From Streptomyces chattanoogensis (GTDB lineage Bacteria > Actinomycetota > Actinomycetes > Streptomycetales > Streptomycetaceae), in the NCBI RefSeq assembly GCF_001294335.1, contig NZ_LGKG01000001.1:434001-498000 (forward strand): DNA of 64,000 nt, in the 5' to 3' direction. Below are positions 39,974-48,893 of this stretch, piece after piece. Both the position numbers and the translations under genes were made by a program. The notes under the pieces were generated by a model. That model saw only the letters and a program-made list of their open reading frames with translations. It made no database searches and was not told where the DNA came from. Each line of letters begins with the position of its first letter. Position 1 is the first letter of the stretch.

Positions 39974-40175
39974 CGGTGCTGATACCGCGTCAGGGCCGGT
40001 GAACCGTGGAACCGGCCCGACGCGATCACCCTGTGGGGTGAATTCGGTATCGGTTCGCTTACAGGCGGCAACTTCGCCGCATGAAAGGCAGTCAGTTCTG
40101 TAGACGTCAAGGGGGTCTGTGGACGCCAAGGGCGGCAGGCCCATGTCGAACGGGTCCATCAACCGGGGAGCGCAT

Positions 40176-40499
40176 ATGCACATCAGGGGCGACCACGTCG
40201 AGCTGGTCGTCGGGGGCCGCCTCGACGTCCGCAGCGCGGCGGACGCCCGAACGGCACTGCACACCGCCGTCGACTCCGGCCACGGTGATCTCGTACTGGA
40301 CCTGACCGAGCTGGACTCCTGGGACGCCACCGGCCTCGGCGTGATCATGGGAGCGCACCGCCGCGCGGGCCGGGTCAACCGCCGGCTGGTGCTGCGCGGT
40401 GTGCCGCCCCAGATGCAGCGCCTCCTGGTCGCCACCCGGCTGCACCGCATCCTCGCCATCGAGGGCGGCATCGAAGCGGAATCGCTTCCTCGCGTATAA
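40176..40499 (+). CDS. STAS domain protein (anti-sigma factor antagonist-like)
   Basis: A single-domain STAS protein of 107 residues. The phosphorylation-loop region reads LDSWDATGLGVIMGAHRRA, where the residue corresponding to the SpoIIAA serine is threonine (T52). Such proteins bind anti-sigma factor kinases and release sigma factors when unphosphorylated; no kinase or sigma gene is adjacent. ATG 40176 is chosen because GGGGAG lies five bases before it; in-frame starts at 40143 and 40119 would add 11 or 19 residues. Confidence 0.88.
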   Translation: MHIRGDHVELVVGGRLDVRSAADARTALHTAVDSGHGDLVLDLTELDSWDATGLGVIMGAHRRAGRVNRRLVLRGVPPQMQRLLVATRLHRILAIEGGIEAESLPRV

Positions 40500-40814
40500 G
40501 GCGCGGATGAGCCGTGCATGAGGCACCGGTGGCGCAGCGCCCGCGGGAAAGTGGAGAATCTGCCCCCGACACGACTTTCCGGGTGACTCGGGGCGAACGG
40601 CGCGATCGGTGCCTTCGGTGTGTTCGGGGCGCTGCCGGGCCCCGGCGATGTGCTCCGCCGCGTCCCCGGTCTAAGGTTCGGTTGCCCGCCGTATGCCATC
40701 CACACGAGGGGCACCGGACCAGACCAGACGCCACGGCCAGGAAATCCCGGCCGCAGCCGGGGGTGCGAACGGCCGGAAGAGCAGTCGGGAACGCCAGATC
40801 TGGGAGCTTGCAGC
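40500..40814. other. Intergenic upstream of the tethered P-loop protein
   Basis: No gene is supported. TAAGGT at 40672-40677 fits a -10 box, without a good -35. The frame of the next gene stays open upstream of its start, but codon bias begins only near 40815. Confidence 0.35.
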
Positions 40815-43412
40815 ATGGACCCGAACACGAACCGGGGACCTGAGGAGTACGGTGCGCAGGATCAGCCTGCCGAGACGCCGACACCCCCGTCCGGCACCCC
40901 GCAGGAGGGTTCCGGCGGCCAGGCCCGCGTCGTACGTCTGGTCTCGGGCGGCTACCTCGTCACCGTCAACCCCATCGACGGCAGCGAGATAGAGCCCTGC
41001 CCGCCCGGTGAGCGCCCGGCCGTCCCCGGCAAGCTCGGCCCGGCGATGCGCGCCGAGGCCGCCCGCGCCGCCGCGCCCCCGGTGCCGTCGGGCCCGCCCG
41101 GATCCGCCGGGCACGAGACCGTCCTCGAGGAGCGCTCCGAGGACACCGAACGCCTGGTACGGCTGCTCTCCCGCGGCCGGTCCGTCCGGGTGACCGGCCC
41201 CTCGGGATCGGGCCGCACCCGACTGCTGGACGCCGTCGCCACCGCCTGCGCCGATCTCGCCCCCGACGGCGTCATCCGGCTGTCCGGCTACCACCGCACC
41301 CCCACCGATGTGATGTACGCGCTGTTCGGCGCCGTCTACCGCGCCCCGCAGCACCGCCCCGACCGGCCGGAGCTGCTGCGCAGGCTCGCCGACATCGGCG
41401 CGATCGTCGTCCTGGACGACCTGGAATTCGGCGGCGCCGGGCTCGACGAGCTGCTCGACGCCACCCCCGAGTGCGCCTTCCTCCTCGCCGCCACCCCCGA
41501 CGTCCCGGCCCCCAGCGCGGGTTCCCCCCTCGAGGAGGTCTTTCTCGGCGGTATCGGGCGCGGCGCCTGCGTACGGATGCTGGAGCGTGCCGTGGACCGC
41601 ACGCTCACCGCCGACGAGGAGGCCTGGGCCGCGGACCTGTGGTTCGAGTCCGAGGGCCTGCCGCTGCGGTTCGTGCAGGCCGCGGCGCTGCTGCGCCGGC
41701 GCGACCGGGCCTTGTCCGAGGCGGCACCCGCCGAACCGGGCGCCGACGAGCCCCAGGACGAGACGGCCGCCGCCGACGCACACCCCGACGGCCCGCTGCC
41801 CACCCTCGGCGAGGCCGCCTCCCCCGTACCGCTGCTCGCCGGCCGGCTCGGCGCCGCCGCCCAGGAGACCCTGCGCTTCGCGGTCGCGCTCGGCGGCGAA
41901 CTGCCGCACCAGTCGCATCTGCCGGCGCTCACCACGGACACCCAGGCGGACTCCGTCCTCGGCGAACTGCTGGGCGCGGGCCTGATCAGCCCGGCCGGGT
42001 CCCACTACCGGCTCGCCGCGACCGTCCGGGAACAGCTCACGGCCGCCGGCTACGCCGAGGGCGCCGCCGCCCGGGCGCACACCGCCGCCCAGCACTACGC
42101 CTGGTGGGCCGGTCACCCCTCGGTCACCCCCGAGCGGGCCGCCGCCGAGGCGGATGCGGTGCTGTCCGCGATGGCCGTACTGACCGGCAGCCGGGAGAGC
42201 GGCCACGCCAGCGCGGCGGTGCTGCTCGCCCGTACGGCCGCGCCCGCGTTCGCCGCGGCGCTGCACTGGAGCGCCTGGGAGCGCAGCCTGCGGCACGGCC
42301 AGGAGGCCGCGCGGCTGGCCGGTGAGGTCGCGGAGGAGGCCTACTTCCACCACGAGCTGGGAGTGCTGGCGCTGTGCACCGGCAACGTCGACCGGGCGCG
42401 GGCCGAGCTGGAGGCGTCCATCGGGCTGCGCGGGGTGCTTTCCGACCGCCGGGGCGCGGTCGCGGGGCGGCGGGCGCTGGCGCTGGTCAGCGACCGTACG
42501 CGGGCCGAATCGGCGGCCGCCGACACCACCGTCATCAAGCCCGTCGGACCCAGGGCCGGCACCCACACGGGCTCCGACGCGGCCCCCGACGCGGGCACAC
42601 CGGCCGAGGGCGCGCCGAAGGTTCCGGCGGCCGCGTCGCCCGACGCCGTCTCCACGGCCAAGCTGCGGGTGCCGCGGCCCGGAGGGAAGGCCGCGACGGC
42701 CGCCGCCCTGGACACGGCGGGCACCGAGGCCACCACCGTCCTTGCGGCCACCGGTACGGGAACCAGGCGGACGGCCCGGCGCAACCTCGTCGCCGCGGGT
42801 GCCGGTGCGCTCCTGGTGGCCGTGCTCGGCACCGCCATCACCCTCGGGATGACCTCCGGTGACGACACCAAGGACGGCGGCCACGTCACCTCGGAGCAGA
42901 CCACTCCGGACGGCGAGAACCCGGATCTGCCGATCAAGCGGCCCGACACGGGCTCCCGCCTGCCGTCCTCCGGTCCCGGGCGGTCCACCCCCGCCGACTC
43001 CCGCAACAAGGACGGCGGGTCCCCGTCGCCGAGCGAATCGGCCACCGGCGAGGCGCCGTCCGACCCCAGTGCGCGGCCGACGGGGCCGACGCCCGGCCCG
43101 ACGGAGCCGACCGGAAGTCCCACCAAGCCGACGTCCGGGCCGACCGGGCCGAGCCACACCCCCACGAGCCGGCCGACCCGGCCCACGCCGACGCAGGACC
43201 CGACCGACGAGCCGACGGACCCGACGCCGACCCAGGACCCGACCGACAAGCCGACGACCCAGAGCCCGTCGCAGGCCGCCGGTACGGACAGCGCTTCCTC
43301 GTCGTCCAGCCCCGAAGGCTCGACCTCGGCATCCGCCTCGGGCACCCCGTCCGGCTCCGGCCAGACCCCCTCCGGCACCGACAGCCCGTCGGCCGCCGAA
43401 ACCACCGCCTGA
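40815..43412 (+). CDS. Membrane-tethered P-loop NTPase-like protein with repetitive Pro/Thr tail
   Basis: The 865-residue protein starts with a disordered segment, then an NTPase domain of the STAND/AAA-like kind. Its Walker A reads GPSGSGRT (about 128-135), with Arg instead of the usual Lys, and Walker B reads IVVLDDLEF (about 198-206). Helical, Ala-rich repeats follow (about 330-560, TPR-like in character). One membrane helix (about 657-678) leads to a C-terminal tail of some 175 residues that is almost entirely Pro, Thr, Ser, Gly and Asp with repeated DPTDxPT units and is probably outside the cell. ATG 40815 follows GGGAG. I do not know the function; a regulatory or signalling NTPase is inference. 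Confidence 0.82.
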   Translation: MDPNTNRGPEEYGAQDQPAETPTPPSGTPQEGSGGQARVVRLVSGGYLVTVNPIDGSEIEPCPPGERPAVPGKLGPAMRAEAARAAAPPVPSGPPGSAGHETVLEERSEDTERLVRLLSRGRSVRVTGPSGSGRTRLLDAVATACADLAPDGVIRLSGYHRTPTDVMYALFGAVYRAPQHRPDRPELLRRLADIGAIVVLDDLEFGGAGLDELLDATPECAFLLAATPDVPAPSAGSPLEEVFLGGIGRGACVRMLERAVDRTLTADEEAWAADLWFESEGLPLRFVQAAALLRRRDRALSEAAPAEPGADEPQDETAAADAHPDGPLPTLGEAASPVPLLAGRLGAAAQETLRFAVALGGELPHQSHLPALTTDTQADSVLGELLGAGLISPAGSHYRLAATVREQLTAAGYAEGAAARAHTAAQHYAWWAGHPSVTPERAAAEADAVLSAMAVLTGSRESGHASAAVLLARTAAPAFAAALHWSAWERSLRHGQEAARLAGEVAEEAYFHHELGVLALCTGNVDRARAELEASIGLRGVLSDRRGAVAGRRALALVSDRTRAESAAADTTVIKPVGPRAGTHTGSDAAPDAGTPAEGAPKVPAAASPDAVSTAKLRVPRPGGKAATAAALDTAGTEATTVLAATGTGTRRTARRNLVAAGAGALLVAVLGTAITLGMTSGDDTKDGGHVTSEQTTPDGENPDLPIKRPDTGSRLPSSGPGRSTPADSRNKDGGSPSPSESATGEAPSDPSARPTGPTPGPTEPTGSPTKPTSGPTGPSHTPTSRPTRPTPTQDPTDEPTDPTPTQDPTDKPTTQSPSQAAGTDSASSSSSPEGSTSASASGTPSGSGQTPSGTDSPSAAETTA
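43185..43262 (+). repeat. Two 39-bp tandem units in the Pro/Thr tail
   Basis: Two consecutive 39-bp units begin with ACGCCGAC and encode TPTQDPTDEPTDP and TPTQDPTDKPTTQ, flanked by looser PTGPT and PTxPT repeats from about 43075. Confidence 0.6.
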
Positions 43413-43427
43413 GGCCCGCACGGCCTG

Positions 43428-43469
43428 CGCTGCAGGGCCGCCCCGTCAACCAGGGGCGGCCCTGCAGCG
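43428..43469. terminator. Bidirectional terminator between convergent genes
   Basis: CGCTGCAGGGCCGCCCC (43428-43444) pairs perfectly with GGGGCGGCCCTGCAGCG (43453-43469) around an eight-base loop, between the stop of the tethered P-loop gene and the stop of nucS. Confidence 0.88.
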
Positions 43470-44132
43470 TCAGAACAGCCGCAACTTGTCGTCCTCGATG
43501 CCGCGCAGGCCGTCGTAGTCCAGGACGACACAGCCGATACCGCGGTCCGTGGCCAGTACCCGTGCCTGTGGCTTGATCTCCTGAGCTGCGAAGATGCCCT
43601 TGACGGGCGCCAAGTGCGGGTCGCGGTTGAGGAGTTCGAGATAGCGGGTGAGCTGCTCGACACCGTCGATCTCGCCGCGCCGCTTGATCTCGACGGCCAC
43701 GGTCTGGCCGTCCGCGTCGCGGCACAAGATATCCACGGGGCCAATGGCAGTGGGGTATTCACGCCGAATAAGGGAGTAGCCCTCGCCGAGGGTCTCGATC
43801 CGGTCGGCGAGCAGCTCCTGGAGATGGGCCTCCACACCGTCCTTGATCAGGCCGGGGTCGACGCCGAGTTCGTGCGAGGAGTCGTGCAGGACCTCCTCCA
43901 GGGTGATGATGAGCTTCTCGCCACCCTTGTTCTCCACCGTCCAGACATCGCCGTCGCCCTCCTTGAGGGAGCAGGGCGGGGACATCCAGTTGAGGGGTTT
44001 GTAGGCCCGGTCGTCCGCGTGAACGGAGACGGAGCCGTCGGCCTTCACCAGGATGAGGCGGGGGGCTGAGGGGAGGTGGGCAGTGAGCCGGCCCGCGTAG
44101 TCCACGGAGCAGCGGGCGATGACGAGACGCAT
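43470..44132 (-). CDS. nucS: Mismatch-specific endonuclease NucS/EndoMS
   Basis: Cuts both strands at mispaired bases and provides mismatch repair in actinobacteria, which lack MutS/MutL. The 220-residue protein has an N-terminal DNA-binding beta domain and a C-terminal PD-(D/E)xK nuclease domain with D134 (GPVDIL), E148 and K150 (VEIKRR). The C terminus DDKLRLF carries the known clamp-binding LRLF-type motif for DnaN. ATG 44132 gives the family N terminus MRLVIARC. All catalytic residues are present, so it should be active. Confidence 0.96.
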   Translation of the reverse strand: MRLVIARCSVDYAGRLTAHLPSAPRLILVKADGSVSVHADDRAYKPLNWMSPPCSLKEGDGDVWTVENKGGEKLIITLEEVLHDSSHELGVDPGLIKDGVEAHLQELLADRIETLGEGYSLIRREYPTAIGPVDILCRDADGQTVAVEIKRRGEIDGVEQLTRYLELLNRDPHLAPVKGIFAAQEIKPQARVLATDRGIGCVVLDYDGLRGIEDDKLRLF

Positions 44133-44382
44133 GGGGCGAAACGCTACTCGACGGGGGCCCGCCCGCGCGATTCGCCCTTGCGCCACGGTCTCTTTACGGG
44201 GGAAATCCCCGCACCCCCGGCGCTCGCCTTTGGCCGGTTGTATGTGCAATCTCCTGGTGCGGGCCTCTTGCGCGGCATACCGTTGAAGCGGGGGGTTGTG
44301 AGGCGAACACGCTGCGTCGCGGAACCCCTTGTCCCGTCCCTAGGCCCCGTCCGTCCCGGCGGGGCCGCGAGAGGAGAACCTC

Positions 44383-44775
44383 ATGTCGCTCGACGTCTCA
44401 CCGGCCCTCCTCGAACAGGCCGAGCGAGGCGAGGTCGACGAAGCCGCATTTGTCGACTGCGTCCGGAACTCCCTGCCCTATGCATGGGGGATGATCAGCT
44501 CTCTGGTGGCCCAGCTGAAGGTCGACGGCGGTCAGTTCGCCGACAACCAGACGCCGCCGCCGGACGAGCAGGCGCGCGGCCAGCTGCTGCGCGCGCTGGC
44601 GAGTGACGCCATCCGCGGTTCGCTGGAGCGCCACTTCGGTGTGCGCCTCGCTTTTCAGAACTGCCACCGGGTGGCGGTCTTCCCGCTCGACCCGGCCGTG
44701 GACGACCGCCTGGCCAAGTTCACCTCGATCCGGGGCCAGCTGCTGAACCAGTCGCCGGAACTGCGCGACTGCTGA
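44383..44775 (+). CDS. Conserved Streptomyces protein, function unknown (SCO5389-type)
   Basis: A 130-residue soluble protein that I believe corresponds to a family named after SCO5389, always found next to nucS in Streptomyces; this is recollection. It is largely helical, with a central conserved-looking stretch (VRNSLPYAWGMISSLVAQL, 27-45) and a C-terminal FQNCHRVAVFPLDPAVDDRLAKF. No enzyme motif is seen. AGAGGAGAA lies upstream of ATG 44383. It is divergent from nucS with 250 bases between, which could hold both promoters. Confidence 0.85.
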   Translation: MSLDVSPALLEQAERGEVDEAAFVDCVRNSLPYAWGMISSLVAQLKVDGGQFADNQTPPPDEQARGQLLRALASDAIRGSLERHFGVRLAFQNCHRVAVFPLDPAVDDRLAKFTSIRGQLLNQSPELRDC

Positions 44776-44902
44776 TCGGAGTTGCTGCCGCTGCGCACCA
44801 CGCGGGGGGCGCGTGCCGTGTCCATGCGTCGGCGGCAGCATCACCGAACGACGGCCTGAACCCGGGGAAACACCGCACACCGCTCCGCCCCGTCCGGCGG
44901 AG

Positions 44903-45943
44903 TCACCCCAGCTGCGGCAGGACCTCCGCGCCGAGCCGCCGGACGTTTTCCTCGGTGGCCGCGAGATCGCCGGAGCCCTCGACGAGCAGCGCGAACCGCC
45001 GGATGCCCGTGCGCTCCGCAGAGGCCGCCAGCCGGTCCGCACACAGCCGCGGCGGGCCGACCGGATGCAGCGAGCACAGCAGCTCCGTATACGCCAGCGG
45101 ATCCCGCATGGCGCGGTAGCGGCCGTCGACCGTGACATGCGCGCCCAGCCCCTGCCGCAGCCAGCCGGGCATCGCCTTCGTCAGGGTCTCCACGGCATCC
45201 CGGCGGGCGTCGGCGATCTGCACCACGCCCGCCGACACATGCCCGGCCGCGGCCACTTCCTCGGCATCCCGGCCGGCCGCCAGCGCCGCCGACCGCCACA
45301 GCGCGATCATCTCGGCCTTCTCCTCGTCGCCGCAGTGCATCCCGAGCAGCATCGGCAGCCCACGCTCGGCGGCGAGGCGCACGGACGCGGGCGAGGTGCA
45401 GGCGACCACCACGGGCGGCCCGGACGGGGTGTCGTCCGGATCGGTCAGCGCCTCGTCGGGACGCGGGACGACGGCCACCTCCCGGAACGCATAGCGCTCA
45501 CCCGCGGCGCCGACCCGCGGTTCGCGCAGCCAGCGCAGCAGCAGATCGAGGGACTCCGGGAAGCCGTGGTCGTACGCGTCGAGCCCGGCGCCGAAGACCT
45601 CCAGATCCACCCAGGGACCGCCCCGGCCGACACCGAGCGTGAACCGGCCCTCGGACGTGAGATGCAGCAGCGCCGCCTGCTCACCGAGCGCCACCGGATG
45701 CTGGGTCGGCAGCACGCTGACCGCCGTGCCGACGCCGATCCGGCGGGTGCGGCCCAGCAGCAGTGCGGCCAGCGTCACCGCATTCGGACAGACGCCGTAC
45801 GGCACGAAGTGGTGTTCCGCCAGCCAGACATCGCTGAGCCCGGCCTCCTCCGCCACCTGTGCGGAGCGCACCGCGCGGTGCAGTGCTTCCCCCTGTCCCT
45901 GACCGGGAAATTGAGCGGCCAGGATGAAAGCCCCAACGCGCAT
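44903..45943 (-). CDS. LLM-class flavin-dependent oxidoreductase (luciferase-like)
   Basis: A 346-residue TIM-barrel oxidoreductase of the bacterial luciferase family using FMNH2 or F420. Typical segments are VWLAEHHFVPYGVCPNAVTLAALLLGRTRRIGVGTAVSVLP (read across the first barrel strands) and GRFTLGVGRGGPWVDLEVFG. ATG 45943 has GAGGAGG upstream; the frame remains open for over 400 further codons upstream, but that belongs to the shadow of other genes. Substrate unknown. It converges with the preceding small-protein gene. Confidence 0.92.
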   Translation of the reverse strand: MRVGAFILAAQFPGQGQGEALHRAVRSAQVAEEAGLSDVWLAEHHFVPYGVCPNAVTLAALLLGRTRRIGVGTAVSVLPTQHPVALGEQAALLHLTSEGRFTLGVGRGGPWVDLEVFGAGLDAYDHGFPESLDLLLRWLREPRVGAAGERYAFREVAVVPRPDEALTDPDDTPSGPPVVVACTSPASVRLAAERGLPMLLGMHCGDEEKAEMIALWRSAALAAGRDAEEVAAAGHVSAGVVQIADARRDAVETLTKAMPGWLRQGLGAHVTVDGRYRAMRDPLAYTELLCSLHPVGPPRLCADRLAASAERTGIRRFALLVEGSGDLAATEENVRRLGAEVLPQLG

Positions 45944-46131
45944 CGCTCTCTGCCTCCTCGCAGCCGACGCGACTTCCCCCTTACAGGCAACAACGTCCGA
46001 CACGTGCCAAGGGCACGGCCTGACGCGAAATTTCCCGATGATCGCAGAAACCTGCCGGGGGGAGTCCGGCCCTGACCGTGCCGCGTACGCTGGTGACAAC
46101 CCGTGACCCCGCAGAGAGCCCGAGGTGCTCA

Positions 46132-46449
46132 GTGTCCCCGCGTCGAAACCGCCAGCGCGGCGGTGCGAATCCCGTCGACCGCACGGGCGGCGACCGTTAC
46201 GGCCTGGAAACCACCGAGGAATGGCGCGGCGAGGACTGGATCGTACGGCTGGTGGGCGGTTCCGGTGCGGCCAAGCACTACCGCTGCCCCGGCTGCGACC
46301 AGGAGATCCCGCCTGGGGTGCCGCATGTCGTCGCCTGGCCGCGGTACGGCGATGTCGACGACCGGCGGCACTGGCACAAGGCCTGCTGGAACGCACGGGA
46401 CCGCCGGAGCGCGCGGCTCCAGCGGTCCCGAAATGCGCCCAGGTACTGA
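46132..46449 (+). CDS. Small protein with zinc-ribbon-like Cys/His motif
   Basis: The 105-residue product is Arg-rich at both ends. Its centre holds CPGC (about 61-64) and, 23 residues on, HWHKAC, a spacing that could bind one zinc ion like a treble-clef or HNH-type knuckle; no nuclease Asn/His signature is complete. I recall orthologues being annotated as ATP/GTP-binding proteins, but no P-loop is present here. GTG 46132 follows CGAGG by seven bases. It converges with the ABC permease gene, 15 bases apart. Confidence 0.8.
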   Translation: MSPRRNRQRGGANPVDRTGGDRYGLETTEEWRGEDWIVRLVGGSGAAKHYRCPGCDQEIPPGVPHVVAWPRYGDVDDRRHWHKACWNARDRRSARLQRSRNAPRY

Positions 46450-46464
46450 GCCTGGCGGGGAGTG

Positions 46465-47697
46465 CTACACGTCCCGCTGCTCCTGGACGACGAAGGCGGC
46501 GGCGAGGGCGGCGGCGGTGACGCCGGCGAGGATCACCAGCGGTGTCCAGCCCTGCGGGCCGTCCGGGAGGAACGGAATGCCGTACAGCGTCGCCAGGGAG
46601 TTGGGGACGGAGTAGTTGATCAGCGCCTGGGAGAGCGACCTGAGGCTCTCCGAGCCGAGCATGAAGACCGCGAGCAGCATCGGCAGCAGGACCACACCGA
46701 ACAACGCGCTGATGGCGCCGGCGGAGTGCCGCAGCAGCGAGCCGACCGCCAGGGCCAGGAGGCCGAGCGTCGACACGTAGAGACCGGCGCCCACCGTCGC
46801 CCGGAGGAATTCGTCGGTCGTCGGCTCCCGGCCGTCCACCATGCCCGACATGGCGAGCGTGACGAGTGTCGTGGCCAGGGTCGTGATCACAAAGGCGAGC
46901 AGGAAGAACACGATCACCTTGGCGCCGAGCACCCGGGCCCGGCTGGGGCAGGCGGTCATGGTCGTACGGATCATGCCCGTTCCGTACTCGGAGGAGATCA
47001 CCAGGACGCCGAGCGGGATGATGCACAGGGTGCCCAGCATGACGCTGAAGTACCCGAAGGCGGGCTTCGGGTTGACCGCGTGGCCCGACATGGCGGTGGC
47101 GGTGAGCAGGCCGACGCCCACGATCAGCAGGACCATCACGCCCAGCGTCCAGATCGTCGAGCGCACCGAGCGGATCTTCGTCCACTCGGAGGCCAGGGCG
47201 TGGCCGAAGTGGGTGTTGTTCACCGGGATCGGGGAGACATAACCGGGTTGTCCGCCTTGCCAGTTGGCGGCCGGCTGGTGGGGCTGCTGCTGCGGCTGGG
47301 CCTGCGGGGGGACCGGGGGCCGGCCCTGCGGCTGCTGCTGCGGCTGGGGGGCCTGGGCCGGGGCGGCCTGGGCCTGGAGCATCATCGTGCCCGCGTCCCC
47401 GCCGGGGCCGTGCGCGGCCAGCGGCTGCGGCTGGGGCTGCTGCGGCTGCTGCTGGGGGAGCGGCTGGGCCTGAAGCATCATCGTGCCCGCCTCTTTGGCG
47501 AGCGTGGGGCCGGGGGCGGCCGGTGCCGGGGGCTGCTGCGCCTGGAGCATCATCGTGCCGGCTTCCTGGGCGGGCGCGGCGGCGGGCTGCTCCGGCTGGG
47601 GCGCGGTAGGCGGCATCGGCGGTGCGGCCGGCATCGGCTGCTGCGCGCCGGTCTCGTGCGGTCCGCGCTCAGGCTGCGGCTGCTGAGGGCTGGTCAT
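46465..47697 (-). CDS. ABC transporter permease with repeated GTMMLQA motifs in its N-terminal tail
   Basis: The 410-residue protein has a Gln/Pro/Ala-rich, disordered cytoplasmic N terminus of about 165 residues, then the ABC-2 type membrane domain (starting at the conserved EWTKIRSVRSTIWTLG, 171-186) with six helices. Three near-identical copies of (E/D)AGTMMLQAQ lie in the tail at 45-54, 69-78 and 101-110, with threonines T48, T72 and T104. Each fits a pThr-x-x-Leu pattern recognised by FHA domains. The start overlaps the ATPase stop (ATGA), so the two subunits are coupled. It is a paralogue of the permease at 49341-50114, which lacks the tail. Confidence 0.92.
   Translation of the reverse strand: MTSPQQPQPERGPHETGAQQPMPAAPPMPPTAPQPEQPAAAPAQEAGTMMLQAQQPPAPAAPGPTLAKEAGTMMLQAQPLPQQQPQQPQPQPLAAHGPGGDAGTMMLQAQAAPAQAPQPQQQPQGRPPVPPQAQPQQQPHQPAANWQGGQPGYVSPIPVNNTHFGHALASEWTKIRSVRSTIWTLGVMVLLIVGVGLLTATAMSGHAVNPKPAFGYFSVMLGTLCIIPLGVLVISSEYGTGMIRTTMTACPSRARVLGAKVIVFFLLAFVITTLATTLVTLAMSGMVDGREPTTDEFLRATVGAGLYVSTLGLLALAVGSLLRHSAGAISALFGVVLLPMLLAVFMLGSESLRSLSQALINYSVPNSLATLYGIPFLPDGPQGWTPLVILAGVTAAALAAAFVVQEQRDV
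47368..47565 (-). repeat. Three 30-bp repeats encoding AGTMMLQAQ
   Basis: The units lie at 47536-47565, 47464-47493 and 47368-47397 on the minus strand, spaced by 72 and 96 bases. On the plus strand each contains GGAGCATCATCGTGCC. The peptide is conserved while the Gln/Pro-rich spacers vary in length and sequence. Confidence 0.85.
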
Positions 47698-48893
47698 CGG
47701 GCTTCCTCGTTCTGCGGCATGGGCATGGCGGCGGGGGCGGCGGGCTGGGCACCCGGCGGCATGGGCGCGGCGGGCTGCGGCGGCTGCCCGTACGGGTGGG
47801 GTGCGCCGTAATGCTCGGGTGCCCCGTACGGGTGACCCGGCGCCTGGGCCGGCGGCGGGTAACCGGGTCCCGGAGCGGCGGGCGCCTGCGGGGCGTACGC
47901 GTACGGCTGGTGCGGCTGGCCCTGGCCGGGCGCATATCCGGCCGGCATCTGCTGCTGGAGGCCCGCCCGCTGGTCGGCCGTCGAGCGGTAGTCCACGGCG
48001 CCCTGGGTGAGCCGCATGTACGCCTCTTCCAGGGATGCCTGGTGCGGCGACAGCTCCCACAGCCGGACGTCGGCGTCATGCGCGAGATCGCTGATCCGGG
48101 GGAGCGGCAGCCCGGTCACCTTCAGCGCGCCGTCCGCCTCCGGCGTGACCTGTCCGCCCGCCTCGCCGATCGCCGCGGTCAGCTTCTCGCGCTGCTCGGG
48201 CTCGGTGTCGGGGGTACGGACCCGGGCGAAGTCGGCGGAGTTGGCCGAGATGAAATCCTTGACCGGCATGTCCGACAGCAGCTGCCCGCGGCCGATCACG
48301 ATCAAGTGCTCGGCGGTGAGCGCCATTTCGCTCATCAGGTGCGAGGAGACGAAGACCGTACGGCCCTCGGCCGCCAGCTGCTTCATCAGATTGCGGACCC
48401 AGAGGATGCCCTCGGGGTCGAGGCCGTTGACCGGCTCGTCGAAGAGCAGCACCTGCGGATCGCCGAGGAGCGCCGCGGCGATGCCCAGCCGCTGGCCCAT
48501 ACCGAGCGAGAAGCCCTTGGAACGCCGGTTGGCGACGCCCTGGAGGCCCACCACGCCGAGCACCTCGTCGACCCGGCCGGCCGGGATGCCGGAGAGCTGG
48601 GCGAGGCTCAGCAGGTGGTTGCGCGCGCTGCGGCCGCCGTGCACGGCCTTGGCGTCGATCAGGGCGCCCACCTGGCGGGGCGCGTTGGACAGCCTGCGGA
48701 AGGGACGGCCGGCGATGGTGGCGTGTCCTGAGGTGGGTGTGTCCAGCCCCAGGATCATCCGCATCGTGGTCGATTTGCCGGAGCCGTTGGGTCCCAGGAA
48801 GCCGGTAACGGTGCCCGGCCTGACCTGGAACGACAGGTTGTGTACGGCCGTCTTGGCGCCGTAGCGCTTCGTCAGGCCGACTGCCTCGATCAT
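47694..48893 (-). CDS. ABC transporter ATP-binding protein with Pro/Tyr-rich tail
   Basis: An ATPase of 399 residues. Walker A GPNGSGKSTT, signature SLGMGQRLG, Walker B LLFDEPVNGLDPEG and H-loop SSHLMSE are intact in the first 215 residues. A C-terminal domain (to about 310) is followed by a low-complexity tail of some 90 residues rich in Pro, Gly, Tyr, Ala and Gln, with repeated YGAP/HPYG units. The tail of this subunit and the N-terminal tail of its permease meet at the gene junction, so both cytoplasmic disordered regions could interact. The substrate is unknown. Confidence 0.93.
   Translation of the reverse strand: MIEAVGLTKRYGAKTAVHNLSFQVRPGTVTGFLGPNGSGKSTTMRMILGLDTPTSGHATIAGRPFRRLSNAPRQVGALIDAKAVHGGRSARNHLLSLAQLSGIPAGRVDEVLGVVGLQGVANRRSKGFSLGMGQRLGIAAALLGDPQVLLFDEPVNGLDPEGILWVRNLMKQLAAEGRTVFVSSHLMSEMALTAEHLIVIGRGQLLSDMPVKDFISANSADFARVRTPDTEPEQREKLTAAIGEAGGQVTPEADGALKVTGLPLPRISDLAHDADVRLWELSPHQASLEEAYMRLTQGAVDYRSTADQRAGLQQQMPAGYAPGQGQPHQPYAYAPQAPAAPGPGYPPPAQAPGHPYGAPEHYGAPHPYGQPPQPAAPMPPGAQPAAPAAMPMPQNEEAR

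Noticed and set aside
40815..43412. Cell-wall-anchored surface protein
   Set aside because: There is no signal peptide or sorting signal; the Pro/Thr tail follows an internal membrane helix, so it is a membrane protein with an intracellular N-terminal domain.
40671..43421. A 916-codon minus-strand frame opposite the tethered NTPase gene
   Set aside because: Gly/Arg-rich translation without motifs; the plus frame has Walker motifs, a membrane helix and a sensible start.
44903..47185. Apparent 760-codon frame extending the luciferase-like gene upstream
   Set aside because: The extension runs antisense to the zinc-ribbon gene and out of frame through the ABC permease; the family N terminus and ribosome site are at 45943.
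47368..47565. CRISPR-like array
   Set aside because: The three repeats are in frame within a coding region, the spacers are of unequal length and low complexity, and no cas gene is nearby.
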